Under the pieces are notes generated by a model. It made no database searches, was not told the DNA's origin, and saw only the letters and a list, made by a program, of their open reading frames with translations. 64,000 bases of DNA. Origin: Nothophaeocryptopus gaeumannii (taxonomy: Eukaryota > Ascomycota > Dothideomycetes > Mycosphaerellales > Mycosphaerellaceae). The stretch covers positions 1,047,501 through 1,111,500 of the forward strand of contig JASISA010000042.1 in NCBI GenBank assembly GCA_031771865.1, given 5' to 3'. The translations under genes and the position numbers were made by a program. This document shows, piece after piece, positions 45,032 through 56,104 of the stretch (the first letter of the stretch is position 1; every line of letters starts with the position of its first letter).

Positions 45032-45604
45032 TTTGTGGATTCGGCGCGCCGACCGAGCGCGGGTGGTGTTGACGATATTGCAGTTCGGCGTTCAGAGCGA
45101 AGGTGAAGTTGAAGAAACCGGAGAAATGAACTGATCAAGTGCGAACGGCAGCGCTTCTGCAGGGGTTCTCGAAAGTCTTGGCAAGCATGTGAAAGTAAGG
45201 GAAACTCAAAACTCAACGGCGACATGCTTACAGCTTCACGCATTTAAACTCACGTCCGTCATTTCTACTCCACAAAGTATTTATATGTAAACTACGAATT
45301 ATGCGCCAGCGATCTTGTTTCAAGACTGGCGCTGTCTTCTCGTACACTTGCTTCTCGTTGCGCTCATTCTCACAACACAGTCTGCGCCAGACAATCACAC
45401 CTCATCACCGATCATTTCTAAGCCTCCTCCTCGTCGGTGTCGTACTACACTATCGGCTCATCCTTCCCGCCAACAGCTTTGGTCAGCTCGAACGCTCCAC
45501 GAGTATGCAGCTGAAGAGCAAAGAATTGCTGCTCAAGCAAATCCGCGTGCTCATTGTCCGCCATAAATATTTCTTTCTCGTAGTTGCGTTCCATCAGGTT
45601 CCGG
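45032..45604. other. intergenic between the two paralogues
   Basis: Upstream region of copy 1 and downstream region of copy 2. Short frames only. Confidence 0.5.
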
Positions 45605-46606
45605 TCAAAGCATTTCATCGTAGCGGGTGTCTGCCGTAAGGCCTCGATATGGTCCTTCTCTTAAGCGCCATTCAATGCCGTCCGCGATGAAAATCGTGTA
45701 GTCTGGATTGTAGTTCACGCGGACGCCGGAGATGCGACCTCTCAGCTGCAAATCATGCCGCGAATGACCTTTGATGCGTTCTTCGATGGCACTTTGGAAC
45801 TGAAAGATCTTCCCGAAGACTGACTCATCTGGACTGACTAAGTTTCGGCCCAGCAATGCATTGGCAATCACAGTCTCGTTGTCGTCTTTCATGCTCAAGC
45901 GCTCGAACTGCCAGCTCATGCAGGTTGCGAAACTCGGCTGTATTTCCTTGACGGAATGCTTGTAGGCAGAACGCAGAGTCCGCGAATAGTCCGCGGTTCC
46001 CGTGACGGTCGCGTCTGCGAGTACGGCTTGCCACACCAGAGCGGCATACTTCTTGCTTCTAGGTGAATGACTGCCAACTTTGAAGATGGCCACCTCGGAG
46101 CCGTTTTTTTCAGCGCAAGCTTGCTTCACTTTCTTGGTTTTCCCTTGCCAGAAGCCCTTCAACGTGGTTGGAAGGCTTCCCCACAGGCCCCTAATATGTG
46201 AGAAGACTTCGATGGTCCGATCTTCCTCGTTGGGTTCAAAACGTTGCAGCACATTGTTGGCAACGTGATACTCGAACAAAGTGCAGCCGTCGTCTGCCGG
46301 TGTGTCGTGAACCTTCGCCGTCGAGATTTGGGGTTCCCGACCTTCCGCAAGCTCTTTCAAGATGTCGTCTATGGCGTTAATACCTCCACTGAAGGCATTG
46401 TACACTTGTGGTCCAATTTCCTGTCGCAGTGTGAGCTGTTGTCCATGGCTGCAGAGGGTTTCATCGACATAGATTGAGTGAGGTCGCAGAAGCCGCTTTG
46501 GTATGGAAGTCTGAGAGGCAAACGAGTCCGGATTGAAGATTGGCACGCAAGCGCCGCACGACCGTTGGAGTCTTGGCAAACATGTGAAAGTTCCAGAAAG
46601 TCCCAT
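45605..46606 (-). CDS. unknown-family protein, copy 2
   Basis: An open 333-codon ORF. It shares with copy 1, in the same order, a FEYxxxxxxLxRF-type segment (here TLFEYHVANNVLQRFEP), ALLGRNLVSPDES (cf. VLLGKTLSAVSPDS) and GRISGVRV. A DGIEWRLREGPYRGLTADTRYDEML end replaces the longer tail. It therefore stops about 250 residues before the end of copy 1. No signal peptide, membrane segment or known domain is seen. Both copies lie in the same orientation 573 bp apart, so a tandem duplication followed by divergence is likely. Function unknown. Confidence 0.62.
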   Translation of the reverse strand: MGLSGTFTCLPRLQRSCGACVPIFNPDSFASQTSIPKRLLRPHSIYVDETLCSHGQQLTLRQEIGPQVYNAFSGGINAIDDILKELAEGREPQISTAKVHDTPADDGCTLFEYHVANNVLQRFEPNEEDRTIEVFSHIRGLWGSLPTTLKGFWQGKTKKVKQACAEKNGSEVAIFKVGSHSPRSKKYAALVWQAVLADATVTGTADYSRTLRSAYKHSVKEIQPSFATCMSWQFERLSMKDDNETVIANALLGRNLVSPDESVFGKIFQFQSAIEERIKGHSRHDLQLRGRISGVRVNYNPDYTIFIADGIEWRLREGPYRGLTADTRYDEML

Positions 46607-46688
46607 CCTAAGCCATTGGCGACCTTGCAGCTTCGAGCATTGAGATCACCTCACTCATCTTCATTCGGGCACACTGTAACTCATTGAC

Positions 46689-48646
46689 CTATACTCTCAT
46701 AGTCGATGGGCCTGGCTCTCCATCCACCGGCGACAGTCTGTTCTCATTCACAGCTTCTCCTGTGTTTCCCATGTCCAAGTCATCGCGATTGTGCCCAAAA
46801 CGACTCGATTCACGAGCACCAGGTGTGACACCCGCCTCCTGTGGTGTCTGCGCGGGCTGATTCACAGCACCTTCCTGCTGCTCATCCTCCGCCGCAGCCT
46901 CCGCCATCTTGCGCTTATTCCGCTTCTTGGGTCCAAACCACTCCGTCAACTTCGTAATGCGCCCATGTAAGAAATACATGGCAATCGCAAGAAGCATCAC
47001 ACCCCATTCAACGCCAGCCATGGTGCCAAAGACGGATAACAGCCCATTGTTCGAGATCCAGTCACTAGTCTCCAGACTGCACACCATGGCGATAATGTTG
47101 CGGATGATGAAAAGCGTGACACAAGCCTCAGCCGATAATGGGCCGTATGAGTCGACCAGGTACGCCGTCCCGACGTTGCCTGCAACGACGAAGCCGAAAG
47201 AATGCATCATATATCCAAAAGCCGGAGCGACCCATTTGCCCTTTCTGGCCATAAAGAGACCATAGATGATCAACCCGGTAGGCGCTACGAGGAACGGAAC
47301 AACGAGCCCTCCAAGATCGGTCTGTGGCTCGGTAAACTTTTCATTCCCATGCCGCTCGCGATTTCTTCGCCGAAGTCGATCAATGAGTCGTCCAGCAGCG
47401 GGAATGGCAAAAACAGCACCAAGCCAACCAGAAAAATGGAAGAGTCCGACGTATCCCACAGGCCAGCGGTATGGTGGTTGAGTGAACAGCTGTCCGGCGG
47501 TGACCTGGATGATGATGGTCCAGCCGACGAAGACGCCCACCAAAGAGGCGCAGTAGAGGACGGGTGGATAGAGCGCCATGCAGGATAGGTCCTTGAGAGC
47601 TTGCCAGAATGCTGCGAGCTTCGGGTCCGGATTGATGCCGACTTTGAACCCACGGTAGACTTTCGTCTCCCACCTCCTCTCCTTTGGATCCGCCGGGTCA
47701 ATCGGAAACGCCTTATACGCCACACTGTCCCTATAGTACGTCGTCTCCCTCAGCAACACCGCAGTCAGCACGAAAAGAAACCCGAATACAATGGCCATCC
47801 ACCCCGGAATCCACCTCCAACCCGACAACTGCACCACCCAAGCATTAATCAACGGCCCCAGAAAGATGCCCGAGGCCAGAGCAAAATTAAAACCCATCAA
47901 TCTCCTCGCAATCACATCCCCAGCAAAAACCTCACTTATCAACCCAGGCACAGTCGCATCAGCAGCCGCCGCCCCCAAACCGCTAATCATCCTCGCAGCC
48001 AACAAACTCCCCCAACTCATCGCCCTAGCACTCCACGCATTCGCCACAATCAATATCAAAATCGCAATAAGATATACCGGTCTCTTCCCGATAACCCGCA
48101 TGAGCGGCACCCAGATCAGATTTCCCAGTCCGAAGGTGAGGACGTTGAGGCCGGTAAGCCAGGTGGCGTGGCTGGTATCCACATGGAAGTAGGCGGAGAG
48201 GGGGCGAACGGCGACTGTGAAGCAGGAAGCGTTGACGTTCGCCATGAATGTGAAGAGGAGGACGACGTAGTATGTTCGGTTTTGGTACTTTTCGAGCCAG
48301 CCGCGGGGATCGTTGGGATCTTCATTTGCGACGGCTTCTGCGGAGGGGGTTAGTGTACTTTGTTCAGGGTATGGGAGGGAGCAGACGTACGTCGTTCCGT
48401 ATACCTGACAGCCATAGGATCTTTTGGCTTCTTCTTGTTGGGTCGGGCCACGTTGATTGCCGCATTGCCCAAGGCCGTCAAGCCTTTTCTGCCGCTTTGA
48501 AGTAACGTGCCGCCGAGCCTGGCAATGGGGCCCTTCCCTTGGCGAGGGTGTTCGGATGAAGATGGCAATGGCAGCGACTGAGAGCCATTGGGATGTTTCG
48601 TCGTTGGGTCTGCGGGAAGGCCTGTGAAATTGACTGACTGGCTCAT
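46689..48646 (-). CDS. MFS transporter (DHA1-like)
   Basis: Two exons (48391-48646 and 46689-48337; donor GTACGT, phase 1) give 634 residues. Starting at the exon-1 ATG (MSQSVNFTG) rather than the longer upstream frame gives a normal basic cytoplasmic N-terminus. About 12 hydrophobic segments follow. Landmarks are DPNDPRGW just before helix 1, GLGNLIWVPLMRVIGKRPVYL (motif A type) between helices 2 and 3, and RMISGLGAAAADATVPGLISE. The large loop between the halves is followed by GFVVAGNVGTAYLVDSYG. Extended hydrophilic ends are typical of fungal DHA1 relatives. The substrate is unknown. It lies 169 bp downstream of the FAD monooxygenase on the same strand. Confidence 0.87.
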
Positions 48647-48867
48647 TGTGATGGTCTGGAATTGTCAGTACTCGTGTGAGCGGGCCGTTAAAATGCACTA
48701 CTCTCTACTTACTTGCCTGTGAGGATTGCGTGAAGACGGGAAATGTCAGCCTACAAACAACTCAGCAAGCTCGGCTCAATATGACAATCAGAGAGTTGGT
48801 AGTAAAAGATCATGTGCAACTATCATCAGCATTTACAATCCAGTATCTTTCCATACATACTTCACCG

Positions 48868-50199
48868 CTAAGCCGCCGCAACCCCATCACTCCCAGCACT
48901 AAGCGGCCATTGCTTGAGTGCAGCATCACACTCCTCCCTCGCATCATACCCATACAACCAAGGCTGCATCTCGGGACACTGCCACCGACTCGGAAACTTG
49001 ACATCAATCTGTTTGCCAAGTTTAGACAACATCAACTCGTCCCTCGCTTGCTGCTCCGGCCCATCAACCATGTGGAAATCATGTCTCTGAGCAAACGTTT
49101 CTATCACAATTGTCTCACCCCGTTTCTTGCGTAACCTCTCGTAGAGCTTGAGGGCGGCTGGGAGTTGTACTTTCGACTCGATGGCCGAGAGGATGTTACC
49201 GAGCACGGCGCCGTCTTCGATGGAGGAATTGGCGCCTTGGGCGAGGTACGGAAGCATAGGGTGACAGGCGTCGCCGACGAAGACGAAGTTGGACCTTGGG
49301 GAGATCCAGCTGGAGAGTTCGGGGCGGTGCATGAGTTTCCATTTGTCGACGGTTTTGACGCAATCTAGGAAGCGGTTGAGGACGGGGTCCCAGTTGTTGA
49401 AGATTTGTCTCATTTCCTCCAGTGAGCCGGACTGCCTTGCTACGTCTGCAGGCAGATCGTCTGGTACCAGCAGCACGATGTTGGACATGGTCCCGCCCCG
49501 GATGGAGTATGACACGACGTGCGCTTCAGGTCCGATCCAAAATTGGCAGCTTGGCTTCGAGATGATATCTCTGAGCTCCTGGTCTTGCACTTCGTCTAGA
49601 TTCAGCACAATGCGGTAAGCAAGGTCTCCCGTTGGCAGAGGCGCGTCCTCGGATTGTCCTTCCGCGGCTAAGAACTTCTCTCTGCATTTCGACCACAGTC
49701 CGTCGGCACCAACGATCAAGTCTCCTTGAAGCGTCTCATTGTCTTTGAGGGTGATCGTGGCGGTATCAAAGTCAATGTCTTCTACTCTTGCTCCCAGTCG
49801 GATCTGAACACCCAGCTCTTTTGCTCGTGCAGCAAGCGTTCGTTGAACATCTACGCGGTGCAGATCCCAGAATGGGGCCGAGTACTTCCTCTTCATCTCT
49901 TCGTTCCAGCCATCTGATCTCGCGAGTATCTTTCCATCTGACCATCTTCGCACTTGGAGGAAAGTGGGCTCGGCGGCGCTGGGGGCGAGTTGATCCAGTA
50001 TGCCATACTGTTTGAAGATCTTGCTCGCGTTGGGTGTAATCTGGAAGCCGGCTCCTATCTCTGCCAGCTCTCTCGCGCCTTCGAGGACAACGACCTTGTG
50101 ACCTGCTGATGCACATGAGATGGCAGCACTCAATCCGGCCATGCCAGCTCCCACGATCTTGATGTCCAGGGGCGCGGTGCTGGTCTTTTGGGGCGCCAT
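48868..50199 (-). CDS. FAD-dependent aromatic monooxygenase (salicylate-hydroxylase-like)
   Basis: Intronless, 443 residues. Group A flavoprotein hydroxylases insert one oxygen atom into aromatic acids using NAD(P)H. The ADP-binding GxGxxG is present at about residues 17-22 (VGAGMAGLSAAI), followed by the Glu at the end of strand 2 (VVVLEGA). A GADGLWSKCR motif (about 165) and the ribityl-binding GDACHPMLPYLAQGANSSIEDG (about 310) are the other two family signatures. Salicylate hydroxylase and related 3-hydroxybenzoate or kynurenine-type enzymes share this layout; the true substrate cannot be told. The adjacent same-strand MFS gene suggests linked uptake or efflux, an inference from position. 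Confidence 0.9.
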   Translation of the reverse strand: MAPQKTSTAPLDIKIVGAGMAGLSAAISCASAGHKVVVLEGARELAEIGAGFQITPNASKIFKQYGILDQLAPSAAEPTFLQVRRWSDGKILARSDGWNEEMKRKYSAPFWDLHRVDVQRTLAARAKELGVQIRLGARVEDIDFDTATITLKDNETLQGDLIVGADGLWSKCREKFLAAEGQSEDAPLPTGDLAYRIVLNLDEVQDQELRDIISKPSCQFWIGPEAHVVSYSIRGGTMSNIVLLVPDDLPADVARQSGSLEEMRQIFNNWDPVLNRFLDCVKTVDKWKLMHRPELSSWISPRSNFVFVGDACHPMLPYLAQGANSSIEDGAVLGNILSAIESKVQLPAALKLYERLRKKRGETIVIETFAQRHDFHMVDGPEQQARDELMLSKLGKQIDVKFPSRWQCPEMQPWLYGYDAREECDAALKQWPLSAGSDGVAAA

Positions 50200-51064
50200 G
50201 ATTTCGATCTGTTTGTGTCAATTCTACGAGGACCTACCATGGTATCGGGAGTACAAGAGCCTATAAAGCAATGCCGATGAGGCGTCTCTCTGGATAGGCT
50301 TTCCGTGGCCTTCCTGCAATGCGCATGCAGCGCGACCAAACATCCTCCGCATCGTGGAGGCGGAACGCGGAGAAGGCAGAGAGGATCCCTGTAGATGCGC
50401 TTAGGGCTTCGGGTATATCTCTGCCGGATCCCACTGCCGTCAAAGTCTCGCCGCTTCTTCTGCTTCACCGCCGCAGTCTCGTACGCGTTGGCGGCGATAC
50501 CTCTACAACCTAGTACGGCTCCATCACATCCTGATTGTTCTCCATGGCAGTCCGACGGACTTCTCGGAGCGGGCTTCGAGCGTCCCCGAAGGCCGCAGTG
50601 TCGAGAACCTCAACTTAACGCCCCAGCAAAACGTGTAGAGGCCATGGCACGAAGCGTGACACGGGTTCATCGTTTTCTTCGACTTCGACATGGCGAGGAG
50701 CCATGGGAGAGCAGTAGGAGTAATGACGCAACAAGGCTATAGTGAGGGAGGACATGTACAGACGCGAGGGCGGCGATGATGAGCATTCGTGTGCAAGGAA
50801 GAGGACAGAGATGCGGCCAGTCGTAGATTGGGTAAGAGCAGCAGACTGTTAAGTGGAGGTGAGTCTGATCGCAACTTCCTTCCAAAATGTGAGTGAAGAC
50901 GCGACAGAGCGCGAATGCCTTGTCGCGTCTCCTCGCGTGCCTTCCTCATATCGGGTTTCGTTGCACTACCATCTCCCTCACCTCTTTCTTCCTTTCCATT
51001 CATCACCTTCGACACAACATCCACACCACCTGCCCCACGAGCTTGCCCTCTCACTCCATCAAGG
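50200..51064. other. divergent intergenic region, no gene seen
   Basis: Lies between the start of the FAD monooxygenase (minus) and the start of the F-box-like gene (plus). Short frames on both strands only. Confidence 0.5.
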
Positions 51065-52053
51065 ATGGCGGCTGCCGGTGATGAGAAGACATGCCACTTG
51101 TGGCGCTTGCCACAGGAGCTTCTGGATATTGTGTTTCACCTGGCCTACGGCTCAGCGGCCGCGCGAGGATTCCGAAGCAAGAGGCACTGGGACTTTAATG
51201 AGAGGAAGAACAAGATGCAGGATCTGGCTGGGTACGAAGTTAAGCCATTCAAAGGCCGTGAAAAGGTCAATGACTTCATGGTACATCGACTGCACCGCAA
51301 ATGACCTTGAAGCGCGCTCTAATTCGTGATTAGATCTCCAAAGAATTCTTCGTCAATGCTGCAAAAGCATACATCATCAGCAATCAAGACCAGAAGCAAG
51401 CCCGGATAATGTTCTCTTGCTTCGACTACGGGCTGTTCAAGCAGCACCTCACCCGCTTTTCCGGTCACATCTACGATGCATACTATCTCCTTGAGCTGCA
51501 GACGCTTCAAGACCTAACCATCCACATAGATGAGGTGGGTCTAGACGGTCTCGAAGACCATGGGAAGTTCCCTTGGTATCATGAGCTGGGAGCAAGCGAC
51601 TTCATGCTACTTGAAGTGTGGGAGCACTTGCTCAAGCTGCGTGGCTTGAAGACCTTCACCCTAGTTGCCGATTGGAACATTTTCGATTCCACCGAGGACG
51701 CCAATGCGATGTTGAAGAGGAACGTGCGCGTCATGGAGCAGTACCTCCACCCGATTGTCACGGCGCCAAAGAAGATAGGAAGCTGCTCGATTAGTCTGCC
51801 GTCTAGCGATCACAAGCCACTGTACTTTGGATCAAAGGTCAGCTTTGAGACTTCAAAGCTTGTGCCCGACGATGAGCACTTCGGCTGTGGTGGCATGGAC
51901 GCGCGCCATGGCGATGTCCAAGCTAATGACGACGGCCGCGACTTCCCACTGAGCATGGAAGGGCTGTGCGACCGCACGGGCATGGGTCCAAAAGATTTGT
52001 GGCAGTGGATTGAGCTGGCAAAACAGACGACTCCATTCTCACAGAAGGCCTGA
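51065..52053 (+). CDS. F-box-like protein of unknown target
   Basis: Two exons (51065-51280 and 51334-52053; phase 0) give 311 residues. The N-terminus CHLWRLPQELLDIVFHLAYG fits an F-box core (Leu-Pro-x-Glu-Leu...Ile). Several fungal F-box families share the SKEFFVNAAKAYI and LKLRGLKTFTL pattern that follows. The rest has no recognised repeats. Role as a substrate adaptor for an SCF ubiquitin ligase is inferred from the N-terminus only. Start at the ATG before AAAGDEK, which follows a long pyrimidine-rich leader. Confidence 0.65.
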
Positions 52054-52326
52054 AGAGACGAGATGAGTGAGACATGGTGCGGTGGCTGACTCGAAACTTT
52101 GCTTCGTGTGAGAGAATTATTTGGAAGGCTTCCTGTCATGAGAAACTTGTGTAAGTATCTGATATGCTGCACTGCTCATCACGAGGCCATTCGACACGCA
52201 AAAGAATTCTGCAACATGCATGTGAACGCCTTGGCAGAACTTCGGCACAAACCGTTTCCAAGACAAACGGCTCTCTTCACCTCCAGTTCCACACCTCAAC
52301 AGTCTCCTTGACAAACCTCGCTCGAC

Positions 52327-52334
52327 TATAAATA
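52327..52334 (+). promoter_or_regulatory. TATA-like box
   Basis: TATAAATA lies 28 bp upstream of the ATG at 52362. If it is used, the leader would be very short. Only the match supports it. Confidence 0.3.
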
Positions 52335-52361
52335 TTCATTTCAATCACAAGCAATGCGACC

Positions 52362-53054
52362 ATGCAGTCACCACAAAACGACAACGCAATCGCCCTCGCG
52401 CGCGGCTTGAGCCCACGCTCCTCGCTCCTCTCCCTCTCCGGCTACATCCACCACCTGAACACTTACTTCTCCTGCAACCGCCGCTTTAAGTACGGCCCCA
52501 GAAGCAACCTCTACCACTTCTCGACGTCCGCCTCGGGCGACCTCGACGACCTCTCCACCCTAGCAACCTACTACCCCAAAACCGATGTCTACAACAGCAT
52601 GGTCACCAATGCCCTCGACCGCGAGATCAAAATTTCCGCAGCATTGAATAAGCAGGTAAGAGAATTGAAGAAGGCGGCGGAGAAGGTTGTCTTTGGACCG
52701 TGGGTTGGGAAAGTGCTGTTGAAGAAGATGGATGGCAAGGGCAACGTGGGCAAAGGAGGATGGCAGCAAGTGGTTGTGGGCGGTGAGTTGAATCCAGTCT
52801 TTTGGGCGCGGGTGGAACTGGGCGTAGCGAAGGTGCGTGGGGCGGTTGGAGCGAGGAATCAGTTTTCGGTGGCGGTTATTGGGTTTGAGATGATTTTGGA
52901 GGAGAATTTTGGGGTGGTGGGAGGTTGGGTGGAGGGAGAGGAGGAGATGGACGAGGGTGAGGATGTGGATGAGCTGGGCGCGTTGTTGAGCAAGAAGATG
53001 GTGGTGAAGAGCGTTTGGGTGGCGTTCGCTCACGTAGCTGCTGCAATGGAGTGA
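52362..53054 (+). CDS. hypothetical protein preceding the tandem array
   Basis: An intact 230-codon ORF. The N-terminal half contains YIHHLNTYFSCNRRFKYGPRSN; the middle is Lys-rich and helical (QVRELKKAAEKVVFGPWVGK). The end is acidic, followed by KKMVVKSVWVAFAHVAAAME. No known domain recognised. Its last 60 bp (coding for SVWVAFAHVAAAME and the stop) reappear, degraded, several times in the array that starts immediately downstream. The array therefore probably grew from duplication of this gene's 3' end. Confidence 0.58.
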   Translation: MQSPQNDNAIALARGLSPRSSLLSLSGYIHHLNTYFSCNRRFKYGPRSNLYHFSTSASGDLDDLSTLATYYPKTDVYNSMVTNALDREIKISAALNKQVRELKKAAEKVVFGPWVGKVLLKKMDGKGNVGKGGWQQVVVGGELNPVFWARVELGVAKVRGAVGARNQFSVAVIGFEMILEENFGVVGGWVEGEEEMDEGEDVDELGALLSKKMVVKSVWVAFAHVAAAME

Positions 53055-55950
53055 GTCTTGAAAGACCATGGCAGCGCCATGGCATTGAACAGGAAGCCCA
53101 CATGCTCAAGTATGGTTTCCATCTTGAGAAGCGAGTGTGAACGGGTTCAGTCTCCTCCGCGAAAGCGACGACTACTCAAACACTGAGTAGGAAGCCCATA
53201 TGCTCAGTAGCTGTTTCAGACGCGAGAAGCTGAAGGAGACGTTTTCACTCTTCCTCCGTATTAGAGACCACTGCTAAGACACTGAATAGGAAGCCCATAG
53301 GCTCAACCACGGTCTCCAACTTGAGAAGCTGAAGTAGACGGATCAATATCTCTCTGTGAGAGTGACTACTGCTATGACGCCGAGTAGGAAGCCTAATTGC
53401 TCAATCGCTCCTTGCGTGAGTGGGAGGGAGGGAGATGAGGAGGACGAGAACGAAAACGAGGAAGAGATGGGGCGTTGATGGGCAGGAAGATGGTCCAGAA
53501 GGATCTTTTGGGTGGTATCTGCTCACGTAGCTGCCCTTATGGGAGCTTGAAAAGCAACTCAAGACGATGGATGTACTCCCTGACACTGCAAAGGAAGTCC
53601 CGACTGTTTTCAGCACTGGGAGAGAATGAGAGAACGCGTGAGAGTCTCCGGGTTTGCGCATTTCGGGACGCAGGCATCTCGAGAGTGTGATGGTACACCA
53701 TGATACTGACAAGGAAGCCGAGATGCGCGACTCTTGAGAAAAGTTAGAGGGAGAGCAGGAGAGCGAATGATTCCCGCAGTTCGGAAGAACAGCTTCTCTG
53801 GAAAAGTTGAATGACTTCCGTGACACTACGAGGAAAGTTGCGATCTCTAGCGTCGAAACAGAAGAAGAGAGAGCGCGACAGTGGCCGTTAGCTTACACAG
53901 TATTCTATACATGGCCAACTCGAGAAACTGGATGAGTCCTATGACACTGCAAAACAACTCGAGGTTCTCAACTCTGGGAAGACCATTAGAGGGAGGTAGC
54001 GGAAGAAAGCGCAGACTTCTACAGACTGGGACGAGAGCTTCCGTCGTTGAGCAGGTTGACAGAGAAGGAGGTTTTGGTGGTGTTGGCTCACCTCGCCGCT
54101 GAAAGCGAAGCTTGCAAGACGTCTCGACAAGGTGGATATATTCCGTGACACTACGAAGGCATTCAGAATATCCAGCTCTGGGAAGAAAAGTGAGAGACGG
54201 TGAGGTGGTCTGTGCGCTTCTGGAGTCCAGAACGATCAATCCTCTCAAGAAGTTGAATGAGCTCCGTGACAAGGGCCAGAATTTCATGATATCCTAATCC
54301 AGCTTTCGAAGGGAGTATGAGAGTGTGTGCGAGACGTTCCGCAGGATCCCGGCGTTCAGGACGGTGATTTCTCTCGCTGCACAGGTCAAGAGAGAAGTCG
54401 GCTTGGGCGTTGTACGCCCATGTACCTGCCGCGATGAACTCTTGAAAGACCAAGGGATTGGGGAATGAGCTCGTATGTGCAATTCCGGACCCAATATGAG
54501 ACGAGCGCGCTGGACTTCAGTGCTCTCTCTATGCGAGCTGCGATTTCTCAACCATCGGAGAGAAAGCCTAGATGTTGAACCGCTGAGCTGCATGTGAGAC
54601 GAAACGCTGGAGTTTAGTGCTCTGTCCATGCGGATCTCGCGCCGTCTCCGTGCGAGGGGCGGTTTCTACACCAACGGAGGGGAGAAGTTGACGTCCAATG
54701 CAGTGAAAGAATTGGAAAAGGAGCGCTGCCAGAGAGGACTGATTCCATTTCTCTCTCTCTCCTTGCTCCGTACGAGGAACTACAACTATGCCCCTGAGAG
54801 GAAGGCCATGTGTTCAATAGCTGAAATGCTTGTGATATGAAGCACTGCTAGAATGGAGTGATACAATCTCTTTCTCTGCATGCTAGTGACTGATGACGCT
54901 CACTTTGCTACCGCAATCGAATCTTAAAGGATCATGGCGATGCCATGATACTGGAGCGGAAGCCCAAAAGCTCATTCGCTGTTTGAAAGGTGAGAAAGAG
55001 CGCTGCTGGAGTCAATGCCTCAGCTTCCCTCTCCATGCAAAGGGCTATCACCAGAACGCTAGTGGGGAAGTCTTCATGTCCAAATACTGAAAGCAATGGG
55101 AGACGAAGAGCTGCTGGGATAAAACGGCCAATCTCTATCTCCGTCCGAATGACGATTCTCATCACACTAGGAAGGGAGCATACGTGCTTACACACTGCAT
55201 TGAATCCGAGCCCAGAGGAAGACTTCAATCCCAGACCTGGGAAGCGAACGTGAGAGAGAGCTAAGGTCTCATATGCTGGCCGGTTGGGCAATTCAGTCCC
55301 TCCCGCGGTTCGTATGGCTGACCGGGCCTTCGAGCGGGAAGACGATATATCCAGAGCTGAATGCAAATACGAGAAAGGGCAGTGGCACTGTAAGCTGTTG
55401 AGGTCGAGATTTCTGATATGCCTCACTAAGTGCGTAACTGACTGACTGGACTTTTCACGATGAGAATGCAGATGTGTCCAGGGCTGCAAGGGCTGCATGC
55501 CAACTAAGACAAAGTCAAGCGCCTTTTGCGCCGTCAGAGTTGAGAGCATCATTGCTCTCTTCGGAGGCCTGGGGACCGCTTGGGCGCCGTGAGGGCAGCT
55601 TGTAGATCCAAAGCCGGAAGTAGAGGTGAGACAGACCAAATTGAGACAGACCACAGGCACCGTACGCTACGGAGTAGACCAGGGTCAATCTCTCTTGTTA
55701 CACGAGTGACTGACCGGAGCTTGGAGGAGGAAGCCTCTGTGTAAATCGCCTGGGTAGGACAGGGAAGAAGCGAGACACTGTTGCAGGACCGGAGGTGACA
55801 AATGCTTCTCTGTGCGTGAGTGACTGATCAAGCTTGGGGAAAGCAGCTGACGGAGCGAGGGCAGTCTGACCTGAAGCAGTCTTCGATTGCAAAGCGGTAT
55901 CTGCGCCAGGACCGGAGCTTTCTGCGTCTCTCGACCTGCCGAATGTCAAT
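53055..55950. repeat. decayed tandem array, about 98-120 bp units
   Basis: The first four units are marked by GGAAGCCCA or GGAAGCCTA at 53092, 53190, 53289 and 53387, a 98-99 bp period. A second series is marked by TGACACT-type words at 53580, 53700, 53820, 53942, 54146 and 54266, mostly a 120 bp period. Weaker copies continue to about 55.9 kb (for example GGAAGCCCAAAAGCTCA near 54959). Within units, GCTCACGTAGCTGC-like and CTTGAAAGACCA-like words match the 3' end of the gene at 52362-53054. No long frame is conserved between copies, so the array appears noncoding. It resembles a minisatellite or serial partial duplication eroded by mutation. Confidence 0.7.
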
Positions 55951-56104
55951 ACCGCCAGCCTTTCGACCTAATTAGTTCCCTGGAGTTCAGATTGATGCGA
56001 TTTGCCGAGTTCATGTGCTTCCCTCGAGCTTTAACATCTTCGCTGCGGCTTTGTTTCTTGCTGCACCCTTACGGAACATCGTCTTCCTCGCCACAGCAAG
56101 CATG

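Noticed and set aside
47601..48353. 250-codon plus-strand ORF
   Set aside because: Shadow of the MFS transporter; composition is Pro/His/Arg-rich with no domain.
46689..48698. 669-codon version of the MFS protein starting at 48698
   Set aside because: The N-terminal 120 residues of that frame read through an intron; the alternative exon 1 from 48646 joins in phase and gives a normal N-terminus.
53055..55950. CRISPR array
   Set aside because: The periodic repeats are 98-120 bp, degenerate along their whole length and in a eukaryote; there are no constant short repeats with unique spacers.
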